Shown here: piece by piece, positions 29,905 through 37,005 of the stretch
Numbering within the stretch: position 1 is the stretch's first letter
How the letters are laid out: each line of letters opens with the position of its first letter
Assembly: GCA_946615785.1 (NCBI GenBank)
Contig: CAMOIA010000001.1
Coordinates: forward strand, 1 to 37,312
DNA: 37,312 nt
Reading direction: 5' to 3'
DNA from: an uncultured Clostridia bacterium
GTDB lineage: Bacteria > Bacillota > Clostridia > Christensenellales > Aristaeellaceae
Made by a program: the position numbers and the translations under genes
Notes under the pieces: generated by a model
Told to the model about the DNA's origin: nothing
Database searches by the model: none
The model's input: only the letters and a program-made list of their open reading frames with translations

Positions 29905-31335
29905 TTAACCCCTCCTCAGCATCCCGTACCGCTTCGCCTCGTACAGGTTCAGCGGATCGTCGCCCGGTATCTCTTCCTTCTCCCGCACCTTCGGGCTGAT
30001 CCTGCGTTTCATCAGCACGTACCGGCACTGGTCGTATAAATGGTCTTCCTGCCTCGTGTCCACGTCCTCCACGTCAATCGAAGAATAGACAAGGCTCGGC
30101 AGCGTCCTTATAAAGTTTGTGCAGGTATTGAACACCTGCAGCATCGGTTCCCCGATCTCGTCAAACTGCAGCCGGTAGTGCATCTGCATTTTCCCGGCGA
30201 TCCGCTCATGGTCGCCCCGTTCAAAGTACACGTGATTCCGCTCGAACAGTTCCGCAATGCTCCCCTCGCTGTTTCCCTGGAAGATCGCGGGGTCGGCAAT
30301 CCGTTCCACCCTGCGCCCCTGCAGGTTTGGGTCTTCGCTCTCAATCCGCCGGATTTCCGCCGCGGTCCTGGCCACGTCCCACTGTACGCCCACGTCCGGG
30401 TCGCCGGTGCACCCGTATAATTCCCGGATCATGTACATTTTCCCGCGCTCGTCCACCGCGTACCACCCGCAGGCGAAAGGCTTTGAATAGCCCCAGTCGT
30501 AGCCCATCAGGATCCGCCAGTGCTTCGGGCATCTGAACGGCTCGATCACGTGCGTCCACTTCTGGTCTTCGTAATGGTCGCTGTCGTTCACCCACTCTGT
30601 GAACACCTGCCCGGAAAAGCTGTCCCAGTTCCCGTCCCTCAGCGCCGACCGCTCCTTTTCCGGCAGCGCGCTCAGGTTCATCACGTATTCAGGGCTGTTT
30701 TTCATCAGGGCCAGATTGTCCTGCAGCTTTGCCGGAATGAATACCCGGTACCGCCAGCCCGTCTGTTTCTCGCCCTTCGCGTCTATCCATTCCAGCTTTC
30801 TTTTCACCGGCACCCCCGGCGGCGCCACGGTGATGAACCGCTGCTTGACCCATCCGTGCCCGATCCCGCCCGGGTTCCCGGTCGCCCGGATGTATGTCCG
30901 CGTCCCCGGCCCGCTCGGTCGGTTCCGGCTGAACATGTAGCTGTATTCGTCAAAGCTGAAATGCGTCAGCTCGTCGAAGGCGATGTAATCAAACTGCCAG
31001 CCCTGCCATTTCTCCCTATCCTTCGTGTACTGCATTCCCGCGAAATAGATCTTGGCCCCGCTCGGAAACTTCCAGCAGTTCTGCTGCGCGTTGTACCGCG
31101 CCCCCGGCACCGCCCGCGGGTAGTACCGGTCAGCCTTGTCCAGCAGCTCGCCCAGCTGCCGGTAGGTCTTGCGGAACAGGATCCCCTTGTACCAGGGTAT
31201 TTCCGTTTGCCTCAGCGCCTCCACCACCAGCACGTCGCTTTTCCCGCCGCCGGCGGCCCCGCCGTAGAATGCCTCCCATTCCGGCCGGCTCATAAAAAGC
31301 GCCTGCCTTGGCTGCGGTGTCCACACAACGTCCAT
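29905..31335 (-). CDS. terL: Terminase large subunit
   Basis: A 476-residue DNA-packaging motor. Its ATG (31335) overlaps the terS stop as TGATG, with GAGGTGG upstream. The ATPase part has a Walker A at residues 24-33 (YGGAAGGGKS, Lys32), a Walker B with catalytic Glu (YIAFDELTHF, Asp121, Glu122), and a coupling motif ATGNPGG near 151. The nuclease part begins at GYDWGYSKP (Asp280), the first metal ligand of the RNase H-like fold, with further acids in DPAIFQGN. It works with the small subunit encoded upstream and the portal encoded downstream. Nothing is missing. Confidence 0.96.
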   Translation of the reverse strand: MDVVWTPQPRQALFMSRPEWEAFYGGAAGGGKSDVLVVEALRQTEIPWYKGILFRKTYRQLGELLDKADRYYPRAVPGARYNAQQNCWKFPSGAKIYFAGMQYTKDREKWQGWQFDYIAFDELTHFSFDEYSYMFSRNRPSGPGTRTYIRATGNPGGIGHGWVKQRFITVAPPGVPVKRKLEWIDAKGEKQTGWRYRVFIPAKLQDNLALMKNSPEYVMNLSALPEKERSALRDGNWDSFSGQVFTEWVNDSDHYEDQKWTHVIEPFRCPKHWRILMGYDWGYSKPFACGWYAVDERGKMYMIRELYGCTGDPDVGVQWDVARTAAEIRRIESEDPNLQGRRVERIADPAIFQGNSEGSIAELFERNHVYFERGDHERIAGKMQMHYRLQFDEIGEPMLQVFNTCTNFIRTLPSLVYSSIDVEDVDTRQEDHLYDQCRYVLMKRRISPKVREKEEIPGDDPLNLYEAKRYGMLRRG

Positions 31336-31922
31336 CAGGTGTCCACCTCCAGCGCGTTCTCGTCCTGCGCCGTCACCGCCGGAATCTCGATGATGCCGCC
31401 GCCTTCCTGAACGCCCGCGCCCTCGCGCCGCTCCAGCAGCTGCAGCTTGCGCTTCTCGATCTTCTCTTTTTCCCGCGTCTCCCGGTCGGGGATCTCGTAC
31501 AGGTTCCGCGCCGCCTTGGTCAGCTCGTTCAGGGCCTTTGTCGCCTGGTTCAGTTCCCGGATGTCCGCTTTGTTTGTCAGAAATTCCAGCGCCACCGCCT
31601 GCTTTTGCCCTTCCTCGTTTACCGTGATGTCCGTCAGGTACCTGCGGTTGAACTGCTGGCGGTCTCTTGTGATTTCTTCAAGCCGCGTCATCAGGTGCTC
31701 TGTGGTGTCGATCAGCTTTGCCAGCCTGTCCGCGGCCTTCTCGCCCCGCTTGCTGATCGCCTTCTCGGCCACGCTCTTTCGGTATGCGCTGCGCTGGCCC
31801 GTCCATCCTTCTTCCTTGGCCCGCTTGCCCACGGTGCCCTTGCTCACGCCAAAGCGCTCGGCGATCTCGTGATAGGTCGCGCGCCCCGTCACATACTCAG
31901 CCCGCGCCCGCTCCCAATCCAT
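31335..31922 (-). CDS. terS: Terminase small subunit
   Basis: A 195-residue protein. The N-terminus contains an HTH (residues 14-42, ATYHEIAERFGVSKGTVGKR), the usual DNA-recognition element of small terminases. It is followed by basic helices (RKSVAEKAISKRGEKAADRL) and a coiled oligomerisation region. ATG 31922 follows GAGGGGGT closely. It should recognise the packaging start and recruit the large subunit, whose ATG overlaps its stop. Confidence 0.88.
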   Translation of the reverse strand: MDWERARAEYVTGRATYHEIAERFGVSKGTVGKRAKEEGWTGQRSAYRKSVAEKAISKRGEKAADRLAKLIDTTEHLMTRLEEITRDRQQFNRRYLTDITVNEEGQKQAVALEFLTNKADIRELNQATKALNELTKAARNLYEIPDRETREKEKIEKRKLQLLERREGAGVQEGGGIIEIPAVTAQDENALEVDT

Positions 31923-31999
31923 ACCCCCTCACGCTCCTGTTTTGGCTCTGGTTTCATTTTTTCCGGCCCCTTCAGCCGGTTCCCGCTTTTATCATACGC

Positions 32000-32030
32000 A
32001 AAAAAGCCGCCGGTTTTCTACACCTGCGGC
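32000..32030 (-). terminator. Terminator between the Rep gene and terS
   Basis: On the minus strand, GCCGC.GG, loop tgtagaaaa, CC.GCGGC, then T6. It separates the replication gene from the late genes, so late transcription needs read-through or a promoter in 31923-31999, where I see only a poor -10 (TATGAT). Confidence 0.82.
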
Positions 32031-32032
32031 CC
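32014..32032. repeat. 19-base repeat, copy 2 (in terminator)
   Basis: Same 19 bases as 24869-24887 at the holin 3' end. Here they form the 5' stem and loop of the terminator before terS. Confidence 0.85.
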
Positions 32033-32055
32033 CTGCCTTCTTCAGAAAAAGCCAA

Positions 32056-32095
32056 CCTTATACCGCGCGCGCGTCACGCGCCCCTTGTCACCCTT
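32056..32095. other. GC-alternating palindromic tract upstream of terS
   Basis: The plus strand reads GCGCG-TCA-CGCGC within a longer run of alternating G and C, followed by a GTCACCC motif and a T7 run. The minus strand therefore has two GTGAC copies. It is unexplained by any gene and is a candidate site for packaging initiation or for protein binding. Confidence 0.4.
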
Positions 32096-32110
32096 TTTTT
32101 ATCCTTTTGT

Positions 32111-32977
32111 TCACTTCACGCACCTCAAGAAAGCCCGCATCGCGGGCCCTTCCGGCTCCTTCCACAGCACCCCGTACAGCATCGCGCCGGGATAGAACTC
32201 GCTCCGTTTCACCTCTGGCCGCTCATGGCACACAAAACCCGGGTACACCTTCTCAAGCGTCTCCCGCGCCGCTTCCTCCAGCGCCCCCGCGATCCGCTCA
32301 AGCCTCCCCTTGGTCATCCGGTGGTCGCTGATGGTTTCCCTGGGCTGCGTCATTCCCTGGCTGATCCTTGTGCGCCGTCTGCGTCTGTCCTCGTCCACCG
32401 TTGAGTTCCACTTGCTCATATACAGCACCAGCCCCTTGAACCCGCCCGGGTTCTCCTGAAAGCGCCGGCTGTTGGAATATCCCCGCTTCCACTTCGCCTC
32501 GGCGGTCTCCCGGTCTACGCCTTCCAGCAGGATATGGTGATGCACCCGGCCCGCGCTGCTCACCTCGATCACCGCGATGTATTTCAGCTTCTGCCCGTTC
32601 TTCTTCGCTGCCGTCCGAAGGCGCACCAGGTACCGCGTCAGCTCCTTTGCGGCCTCTTCCTCGGTCGGGTTCTCGCCCTCGTAGGTCAGTGTCACAAATA
32701 CCGCGTCCCTGGTAAAATTGCACTCCGCAAGCCGGATCAGGTGGCGCCGGCTGTTTCTGCGGTTCACGATCGCCTGCGCCGCGCCTGTTATGTGCGTCTT
32801 TGCCTCGCGCCTGGTTTCCCGGTTCTTCACGATGGGATAGCACACGCATTCCAGCATCGGCCCGCTGCGGATCGTTTTTACCCGGTACAGCAGCACTCCG
32901 TCCCGGATCACTTCCCGGTCTACGCCGTCCGCCTGATCGAAAAGCGGTTCCAGCTCGCTGAAGGCATCCCTGCGCAT
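32111..32977 (-). CDS. HUH-type replication initiator (rolling-circle Rep)
   Basis: A 288-residue protein from ATG 32977, with GGAGGAA four bases upstream. It contains the three HUH endonuclease motifs in order: motif I VFVTLTY (94-100), motif II VHHHIL (145-150, the His-hydrophobe-His metal site) and motif III with the nicking Tyr186 in VLYMSKW (Y-x-x-K). This is the signature of Rep proteins that nick one strand and start rolling-circle-type replication, as in microviruses, plasmids and some tailed phages (P2 gpA is a related example). It probably nicks an origin nearby; the spacer at 32978-33157 is a candidate. No helicase or polymerase gene is visible, so replication would rely on host enzymes. 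Confidence 0.88.
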   Translation of the reverse strand: MRRDAFSELEPLFDQADGVDREVIRDGVLLYRVKTIRSGPMLECVCYPIVKNRETRREAKTHITGAAQAIVNRRNSRRHLIRLAECNFTRDAVFVTLTYEGENPTEEEAAKELTRYLVRLRTAAKKNGQKLKYIAVIEVSSAGRVHHHILLEGVDRETAEAKWKRGYSNSRRFQENPGGFKGLVLYMSKWNSTVDEDRRRRRTRISQGMTQPRETISDHRMTKGRLERIAGALEEAARETLEKVYPGFVCHERPEVKRSEFYPGAMLYGVLWKEPEGPAMRAFLRCVK

Positions 32978-33157
32978 GTTCTTCCTCCGGTCGTTTCGTT
33001 TCGTCCCTGCTGCCGGGCACCCCTGCCGGGAGGGCTTGGGGGATACCCCCAAACCCCCTTCAGGCTTCGGCCCTGTGCCCACCCTCCGGCAGCTGCTCCA
33101 TCCCATTCGATTTTATCAAATTAAAACCGCTCAATTATTATGACCCGTATTCAAGTA
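32978..33157. other. Non-coding spacer upstream of rep, candidate replication origin
   Basis: Holds a perfect hairpin TTGGGGG-ata-CCCCCAA (33036-33052) with flanking G/C5 runs, a repeated TGCCGGG (33011 and 33024), and an AT-rich stretch (about 33108-33157). Position next to the rep gene and the hairpin suit a nick-type origin. A weak minus-strand -10 (TAAAAT) is present in the AT-rich part, but no good -35. Confidence 0.45.
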
Positions 33158-33178
33158 TAAAAGGCCGGATGCCCGGCC
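33158..33178 (-). terminator. Terminator at the end of the middle-gene operon
   Basis: On the minus strand, GGCCGG-gcat-CCGGCC followed by TTTTA. It lies 17 bases after the last small middle gene. Confidence 0.8.
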
Positions 33179-33194
33179 CATGCGGTCGCCCGCC

Positions 33195-33368
33195 TTAAAT
33201 CTGTTCCTGGTGGTATAGGATCAGCTTTCCGCGCCCGTCCGCCGTCTGGGTGATCTCGCAGGCGTCCGCGCCGGTTTCCCTGATCTTCTCGTCCGCGTCC
33301 GCAGCCGCTTCCAGAATCGTCCGGTACAGGTACTCGCTTTTGATCAGTCCGTTTTTTCTTTCTTCCAT
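33195..33368 (-). CDS. 57-residue middle protein, unknown
   Basis: Begins MEERKNGLIKSEYLYRTILE and ends KLILYHQEQI. The ATG overlaps the previous stop (TAATG). It has an N-terminal helix with a single small beta hairpin, no membrane segment and no recognised domain. Last gene before a terminator. Confidence 0.7.
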   Translation of the reverse strand: MEERKNGLIKSEYLYRTILEAAADADEKIRETGADACEITQTADGRGKLILYHQEQI

Positions 33369-33553
33369 TATTCAATCCACCCTTCCGCGCCGGTTTCAAA
33401 GTCCGCGATGCCCATGCGGTGCCGCCGTCCCCGGCGCTCCCGCGCTTCGCTCTGTTCCTCCAGCGCCGTGAAATATTTAAGCAATCCCTCCCGGATCAGC
33501 TTGTACAGCGTCATGCCGCAGCCGATCCCAAGCAAAAACGCGATCCCGATCAC
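33368..33553 (-). CDS. 61-residue membrane protein, GTG start
   Basis: GTG 33553 overlaps the upstream stop as GTGA, with GAGGAC upstream. Residues 2-17 are hydrophobic (IGIAFLLGIGCGMTLYKLI), one membrane anchor, followed by a charged helical part (EEQSEARERRGRRH). It is one of three tiny membrane proteins in this operon. Function unknown. Confidence 0.68.
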   Translation of the reverse strand: MIGIAFLLGIGCGMTLYKLIREGLLKYFTALEEQSEARERRGRRHRMGIADFETGAEGWIE

Positions 33554-33834
33554 GGCCTGTCCTCGTCTTCCTCGCCGGGCTTGCCTTCTCCCTTGGCCCT
33601 GCGCATCCATCCCGGCAGGCGCAGCGCCTCGCCGTCGCCCTCGATGTCCCCGGCCTCGATGGCCTTATAAACGTCGCTCAGGTTCTGCTCCTGCTCGCCG
33701 ATCAGGATCGCCAGATCACTGTCCTCGCTCTTGTCCACCGCCGGCCCGATCACGGAATCCCGCACGATGCCGTACAGCCCCAGCATCATGCCCTCGGCCC
33801 GCGCGATCTTCACCGCCATTTCCATTTTTGTCAT
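33550..33834 (-). CDS. 94-residue middle protein, unknown
   Basis: ATG 33834 overlaps the upstream stop as ATGA, with GGAGG 10 bases before. It has an N-terminal amphipathic helix (MEMAVKIARAEGMMLGLYGI) and an acidic middle (DKSEDSDLAILIGEQEQNL) with an Arg/Glu-rich tail. No domain is recognised. Confidence 0.75.
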   Translation of the reverse strand: MTKMEMAVKIARAEGMMLGLYGIVRDSVIGPAVDKSEDSDLAILIGEQEQNLSDVYKAIEAGDIEGDGEALRLPGWMRRAKGEGKPGEEDEDRP

Positions 33835-33986
33835 TTGCTCTGCCTCCTCTTGCTTTTCTTTTCTTCCTTATAATCGTCCAAGGCAATCTTTCCCACCGCG
33901 CAGATGCCGATGAAAATGCCCAGCAGAAAAAGCGCAACGAACACCGCAACCAGAACAAATGCCAGGTTCACGAACCAGTCAGGCAT
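33831..33986 (-). CDS. 51-residue single-pass membrane protein
   Basis: Begins MPDWFVNLAFVLVAVFVALF. Residues 5-30 are one long hydrophobic segment, then a basic tail (EEKKSKRRQSK). ATG 33986 overlaps the upstream gene by eight bases. A small membrane-active phage protein of unknown role. Confidence 0.72.
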   Translation of the reverse strand: MPDWFVNLAFVLVAVFVALFLLGIFIGICAVGKIALDDYKEEKKSKRRQSK

Positions 33987-34449
33987 CTCCCTTCACCTCA
34001 GGCCTTTTCCCGCCGTTCAGGAAATAGGAAAGCGCATCCGCAAAAAGCTCCGCCTCTTCAAGGTTCTGAAAGCGTCCGATTTTCCGCTGCCTTGCGCCTT
34101 CGCAAAGGTACAGCACCGTCTTTTTCCCGCTGCCCTCGCCCTCGGTCAGAATCCTGATAACGATGCCGTTTTTCTCGAAAAGGATGTCCAGCCTGTTTTT
34201 TTTCTTCCAGTCCACCCTCTCCGCCTCCCCTCTGTAGAATCGTTCGTTTTCCCGCGCCATCGGGCAAAGCTCCGCATATTTCCAGCTTTCGCACACCCGC
34301 CCACTGAACCGTGCTTTTTCCGCTGCCGATGCGAAAAGGTTCCCCACGTTCACGCACCCCACCTGCGCATTCTCGCAAAAGATGATTTTTCCCTTGCTCC
34401 ATTTGTAGTATGGGCAAAGTACGTGCGCGTTTTCAAAGTCCCTTTTCAT
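33979..34449 (-). CDS. Cys-rich (probable zinc-binding) phage protein
   Basis: A 156-residue protein from ATG 34449, seven bases after GGGGAGG and overlapping the previous stop as ATGA. Cys residues occur in order at LCPYY, FCEN, GCVN, VCES, LCPM and LCEG, with aromatic residues between (YYKW, CESWKYAELC). This pattern suggests one or two zinc clusters and is recurrent in small proteins of Clostridia-type phages (from memory). The C-terminal half is a charged alpha/beta domain. It might bind nucleic acid; no enzyme motif. Confidence 0.78.
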   Translation of the reverse strand: MKRDFENAHVLCPYYKWSKGKIIFCENAQVGCVNVGNLFASAAEKARFSGRVCESWKYAELCPMARENERFYRGEAERVDWKKKNRLDILFEKNGIVIRILTEGEGSGKKTVLYLCEGARQRKIGRFQNLEEAELFADALSYFLNGGKRPEVKGDA

Positions 34450-34799
34450 TTCTTCGGCCTCCCCGGCAGCGGCATCCAATAGCGAATCATTTTGTTTTCC
34501 GCAAGCCCGTGCAGCCCGATCACCTGATCCGGCCCGGATCTGTACACGCAGGCGCCGTACGCGCCCTCATGGTACGCAAGCACGCATCCGCATTGGTCAA
34601 GTTCTTTCTTTTCCGGCATCCGCTCATTTTTATCCACCCACAATTCGGAAAGCGAAGGCGATGCGCACCCGGCCACAAGCTGCTCAAAGATCTCCCGCAC
34701 CTGTTCCACGTTAAACAATTCCCCGGTGCCCTCGTTCTCCTCCGCCCAGGCCTGCACGGCTGCAAGCGCATCCGCCCTCCGCATCCATTCTGCAATCAT
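34446..34799 (-). CDS. DUF551-domain protein
   Basis: A 117-residue protein from ATG 34799, eight bases after GGAAAGG. The N-terminal 50 residues are helical (MIAEWMRRADALAAVQAWAE). The C-terminal 65 residues match the DUF551 pattern as I know it: ELWVDKNERMPE (the W...RLPE start), VLAYHEG in the middle and the closing RYWMPLPGRP. DUF551 proteins are common in phages and prophages; function is unknown. Confidence 0.82.
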   Translation of the reverse strand: MIAEWMRRADALAAVQAWAEENEGTGELFNVEQVREIFEQLVAGCASPSLSELWVDKNERMPEKKELDQCGCVLAYHEGAYGACVYRSGPDQVIGLHGLAENKMIRYWMPLPGRPKK

Positions 34800-34851
34800 G
34801 GCGTTTGCCTTTCCGTAAGCATCTTCACGATCCTCTTCCGATCCTCCGTCG

Positions 34852-35307
34852 TCAGATGCCCCGCCTGCGCTGTTCTTCCTCCCTGCGCTTTTCCAGCAGC
34901 CCGCGCTCCAGTGCAATCGCCTCCCGGATCGCGCCCCGAACCTCTCCATCGCTCTTCAGCTCGCAGAAGATCCGCCGTGCACCCGGCTTGTCCGATTTTG
35001 CGCTCGTCACCCGGATCGGCCATAAATCCCGATTGTGCAGTGCCTCCCGGATCACCCGGAAAGCCAGATCTTCGTCCGCAAGCTTCTCAGCCTTCACCAT
35101 GCGCTCAATGATTTCCCGGTTCATGATGATCGCCGCCTCGCGTACGCTTGAGTACATGCTTTTTTCTTCGTAGATTTCGCCCACGAACTCAAACCGTCTG
35201 ATGCCCTTTGCGATAGCCTCGTTGATGTCCGCCCGCGCCGCGGCTCTCTTGGTGCCCGTGAACCACCGGCTCCGCCCTTCAGGTATCTCCGCCACTTCCC
35301 GGATCAT
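34852..35307 (-). CDS. 151-residue middle protein, unknown
   Basis: ATG 35307 follows GAGGAGG by six bases and overlaps the upstream gene by 29 bases. It is mostly charged helices (EAIAKGIRRFEFVGEIYEEK, REIIERMVKAEKLADEDLAF) and ends in LEKRREEEQRRRGI. There is no membrane segment or known motif. Between its stop and the next ATG lie 52 bases with only a weak 18-codon frame. Confidence 0.75.
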   Translation of the reverse strand: MIREVAEIPEGRSRWFTGTKRAAARADINEAIAKGIRRFEFVGEIYEEKSMYSSVREAAIIMNREIIERMVKAEKLADEDLAFRVIREALHNRDLWPIRVTSAKSDKPGARRIFCELKSDGEVRGAIREAIALERGLLEKRREEEQRRRGI

Positions 35308-35545
35308 CGTCGTCCTCCTCAATCTCCCCGTCCGCGCAGAAGAACCGCGGCCCGGTGCTTTTCATATGCCAGCCGCACCATCCACGGCCCAGGTAGCTTC
35401 CTTCCTCGTCCCATTGCTTGCAGTCCTTGCATCGGACAACCTCTACCATATCTTTTGGATTTCCGTTCGGTTCATATCCAAGCATTGCCATCTGATCGGC
35501 AAAACTGCTCCGTGCTAACTCTCTGCTTTTTTCTTCGTCAGTCAT
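35279..35545 (-). CDS. Small zinc-finger-like protein
   Basis: An 88-residue protein from ATG 35545. The ribosome site (GTGAAGTGGG) is poor, so the level may be low. The core CKDCKQW with later CGWH and FFCADG gives four Cys and one His in a zinc-finger arrangement typical of tiny proteins in phages of Clostridia (recalled). It has an acidic C-terminus (EIEEDDDDPG). Confidence 0.78.
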   Translation of the reverse strand: MTDEEKSRELARSSFADQMAMLGYEPNGNPKDMVEVVRCKDCKQWDEEGSYLGRGWCGWHMKSTGPRFFCADGEIEEDDDDPGSGGDT

Positions 35546-35568
35546 CCCACTTCACCGCCTTCCTTTGC

Positions 35569-35694
35569 TCATCTGTCGGCTTTTTCCTTTGGTAGCTCAA
35601 ATTCCGGGTTTCGCGGGCTTCTCTGCCAAGATGACCAGCCGAAGCGTCTGCGCAGCATGTTTTGGATGCTTTGTCTCTTCTTTGTCATCCTCAT
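35569..35694 (-). CDS. 41-residue basic peptide gene
   Basis: Reads MRMTKKRQSIQNMLRRRFGW ... ELPKEKADR from ATG 35694, with GGATGGTGA upstream. It is strongly basic in its first half, so it may bind nucleic acid. It fills the only gap in this operon, which supports it as real despite its length. No family known. Confidence 0.55.
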   Translation of the reverse strand: MRMTKKRQSIQNMLRRRFGWSSWQRSPRNPEFELPKEKADR

Positions 35695-35700
35695 TTGCCG

Positions 35701-35868
35701 TCACCATCCTGCTAAATCGCACACGTTCTTAACCGTCAGCACCACCCAGTAGGCCACGATGAAACCCCACATGATGCTGTGATTCCGTTTCCCGTTCACC
35801 CACTGCATGGCGCTCACAATCCCGGCGATCATCGCCAGGATCAGCACCAGCACCGCGCTTATGCTCAT
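35701..35868 (-). CDS. 55-residue two-pass membrane protein
   Basis: ATG 35868 follows GGGAGG by five bases and overlaps the previous stop by four bases. There are two hydrophobic segments (residues 4-22 ISAVLVLILAMIAGIVSAM; 32-48 IMWGFIVAYWVVLTVK) with a basic loop NGKRNH between. The topology is holin-like, but the gene is far from the lysis cassette. Role unknown. Confidence 0.72.
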   Translation of the reverse strand: MSISAVLVLILAMIAGIVSAMQWVNGKRNHSIMWGFIVAYWVVLTVKNVCDLAGW

Positions 35869-36152
35869 TTCGTCCTCCCATAAACTGTCCAGATTGCCCG
35901 TGGCCATCCTCTGATCTCCTTCGTGCTTCTCTGGTAATCGGTGCCCCGGTAGGAAAATACCTTCTTTTTCCCGCTCTGGGCTACGATTCCGTCCAGCCAT
36001 TGCACCACGCCGAAGCGGTCAAAGCTGTACAGCCTGGCATCGGTTCCCGCCGGTTTCTTCCGAAGCGCCTCCGGGCTGATCTCCTCATAGCCCGCCCATC
36101 TGGCTGCCGTCTTCAGCTCCAGCAATGCCAGGTCAATTTTTTGGCCTTCCAT
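35865..36152 (-). CDS. 95-residue middle protein, unknown
   Basis: ATG 36152 has a strong AAGGAGG five bases upstream. An alpha/beta protein with an N-terminal helix (KIDLALLELKTAARWAGY), a Trp-containing middle (FGVVQWLDGIV) and a basic aromatic end (KKVFSYRGTDYQ, GWPRAIWTVYGR). No recognised domain. Confidence 0.76.
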   Translation of the reverse strand: MEGQKIDLALLELKTAARWAGYEEISPEALRKKPAGTDARLYSFDRFGVVQWLDGIVAQSGKKKVFSYRGTDYQRSTKEIRGWPRAIWTVYGRTK

Positions 36153-36176
36153 GTCGTCCTCCTTTATATCTTGTTG

Positions 36177-36467
36177 TCACTCCTCCGCTTTGCCTGTGAT
36201 GTTCACGCTTTGCCCGTCGTCCGCAATCTCCGCGTTCATGATATGGATTCCGCACTGATTCGGCCCCGCTGCCTCGATCCGGTTCCGGGCGATCTTCGCC
36301 TGGTTGATCGTCTCAAAGAATAGCAGCGTTCCTTTCGGATAATAGGGCGTTATGGCGATCAGGCCGTCCAGCCCTTTCAGCAGCTCAAGCACCTTGTTCA
36401 ACTTCTTCCGGTTCCAGGGCGTCGGCATCGGAAGGTTCGGCATCGCAAATGCAAAAGCTTTCTTCAT
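36177..36467 (-). CDS. 96-residue middle protein, unknown
   Basis: ATG 36467 follows GGAGG by four bases. Begins MKKAFAFAMPNLPMPTPWNR, then a helix (KLNKVLELLKGLDGLIAIT) and two beta strands (GTLLFFET, QCGIHIMNAEI). Compact alpha/beta fold, function unknown. It follows hairpin element B. Confidence 0.75.
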   Translation of the reverse strand: MKKAFAFAMPNLPMPTPWNRKKLNKVLELLKGLDGLIAITPYYPKGTLLFFETINQAKIARNRIEAAGPNQCGIHIMNAEIADDGQSVNITGKAEE

Positions 36468-36481
36468 GGCGCCTCCTTGCT

Positions 36482-36600
36482 TGTTCCCTCAGTTCGCAAT
36501 AGTCGCCCCGCTTCCTTCTCTTCGTTCGGTCGTGGTGCTCGTTTGCTCACTGGGCTTCCGGTTCGCTGCTTCCCGCACTGCGGGCGCTCACCTACGCCCC
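36482..36600 (-). other. Structured intergenic element B (homologue of element A)
   Basis: Begins on the dUTPase stop codon and ends at the ribosome site of the next gene. It shares with 37079-37189 the opening GGGGCG.AG.TGA.CGCCCGC, the hairpin CCCGC-agt-GCGGG, a GAAGCCC segment able to pair with the opening GGGGC, and a closing CGA(A/C)TGAGG part. The two copies are diverged but clearly related. Confidence 0.72.
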
Positions 36601-37005
36601 GCTGCTCCCGAATCCCGCGTCCCCGCGTTCCCCGCCGTCGATCCTCAGCACCACCTCAACCGGCGGATACAGGCACGGCTGCACGATCAGCTGCGCCACC
36701 TTGTCCCCGGTCTTGAAAGCGTACCTTTCGTCGCTCAGGTTGTAGAGCTTCACCGCTATCGAACCGGTGTAGCCCTCGTCGATCACGCCCCCGCAGCTCA
36801 CGATCCCGTGCACCACGTTCAGGCCGCTCTTGCTCTCAATCTTCCCGAAGGTACCCCGCGGCAGCTGCACGTGCACCCCGGTGTCGATCACCGCGCCCTC
36901 TCCCGGCCAGATGCCCACGTCCCTCGGCGTGTACAGATCGAGTCCCGCGTCCGTGCTGTGCGCCCTGGTCGGCGCGATGGCCCCCGCGTCAAGCTGAATT
37001 TTCAT
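36592..37005 (-). CDS. dut: dUTPase
   Basis: A 137-residue trimeric dUTP pyrophosphatase that keeps uracil out of phage DNA and supplies dUMP for dTTP. All five motifs are visible: I DAGLDLY (19-25), II IESKSGL (56-62), III GGVIDEGYTGSI (72-83, with catalytic Asp76), IV GDKVAQLIV (100-108) and V RGDAGFGSSG (127-136). ATG 37005 has AAGGAGGA upstream and overlaps the end of the short frame in element A. Its stop codon is the first part of element B. Confidence 0.96.
   Translation of the reverse strand: MKIQLDAGAIAPTRAHSTDAGLDLYTPRDVGIWPGEGAVIDTGVHVQLPRGTFGKIESKSGLNVVHGIVSCGGVIDEGYTGSIAVKLYNLSDERYAFKTGDKVAQLIVQPCLYPPVEVVLRIDGGERGDAGFGSSGA

Noticed and set aside
33003..33106. N-terminal extension of the Rep protein from an ATG at 33106
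   Set aside because: The extension covers the hairpin spacer and has no ribosome site; ATG 32977 has GGAGGAA at proper distance and the protein from there is complete.
34796..34855. Tiny frame ending TTEDRKRIVKMLTERQTP between two middle genes
   Set aside because: It lacks a standard start codon with a ribosome site; probably only leader sequence for the DUF551 gene.
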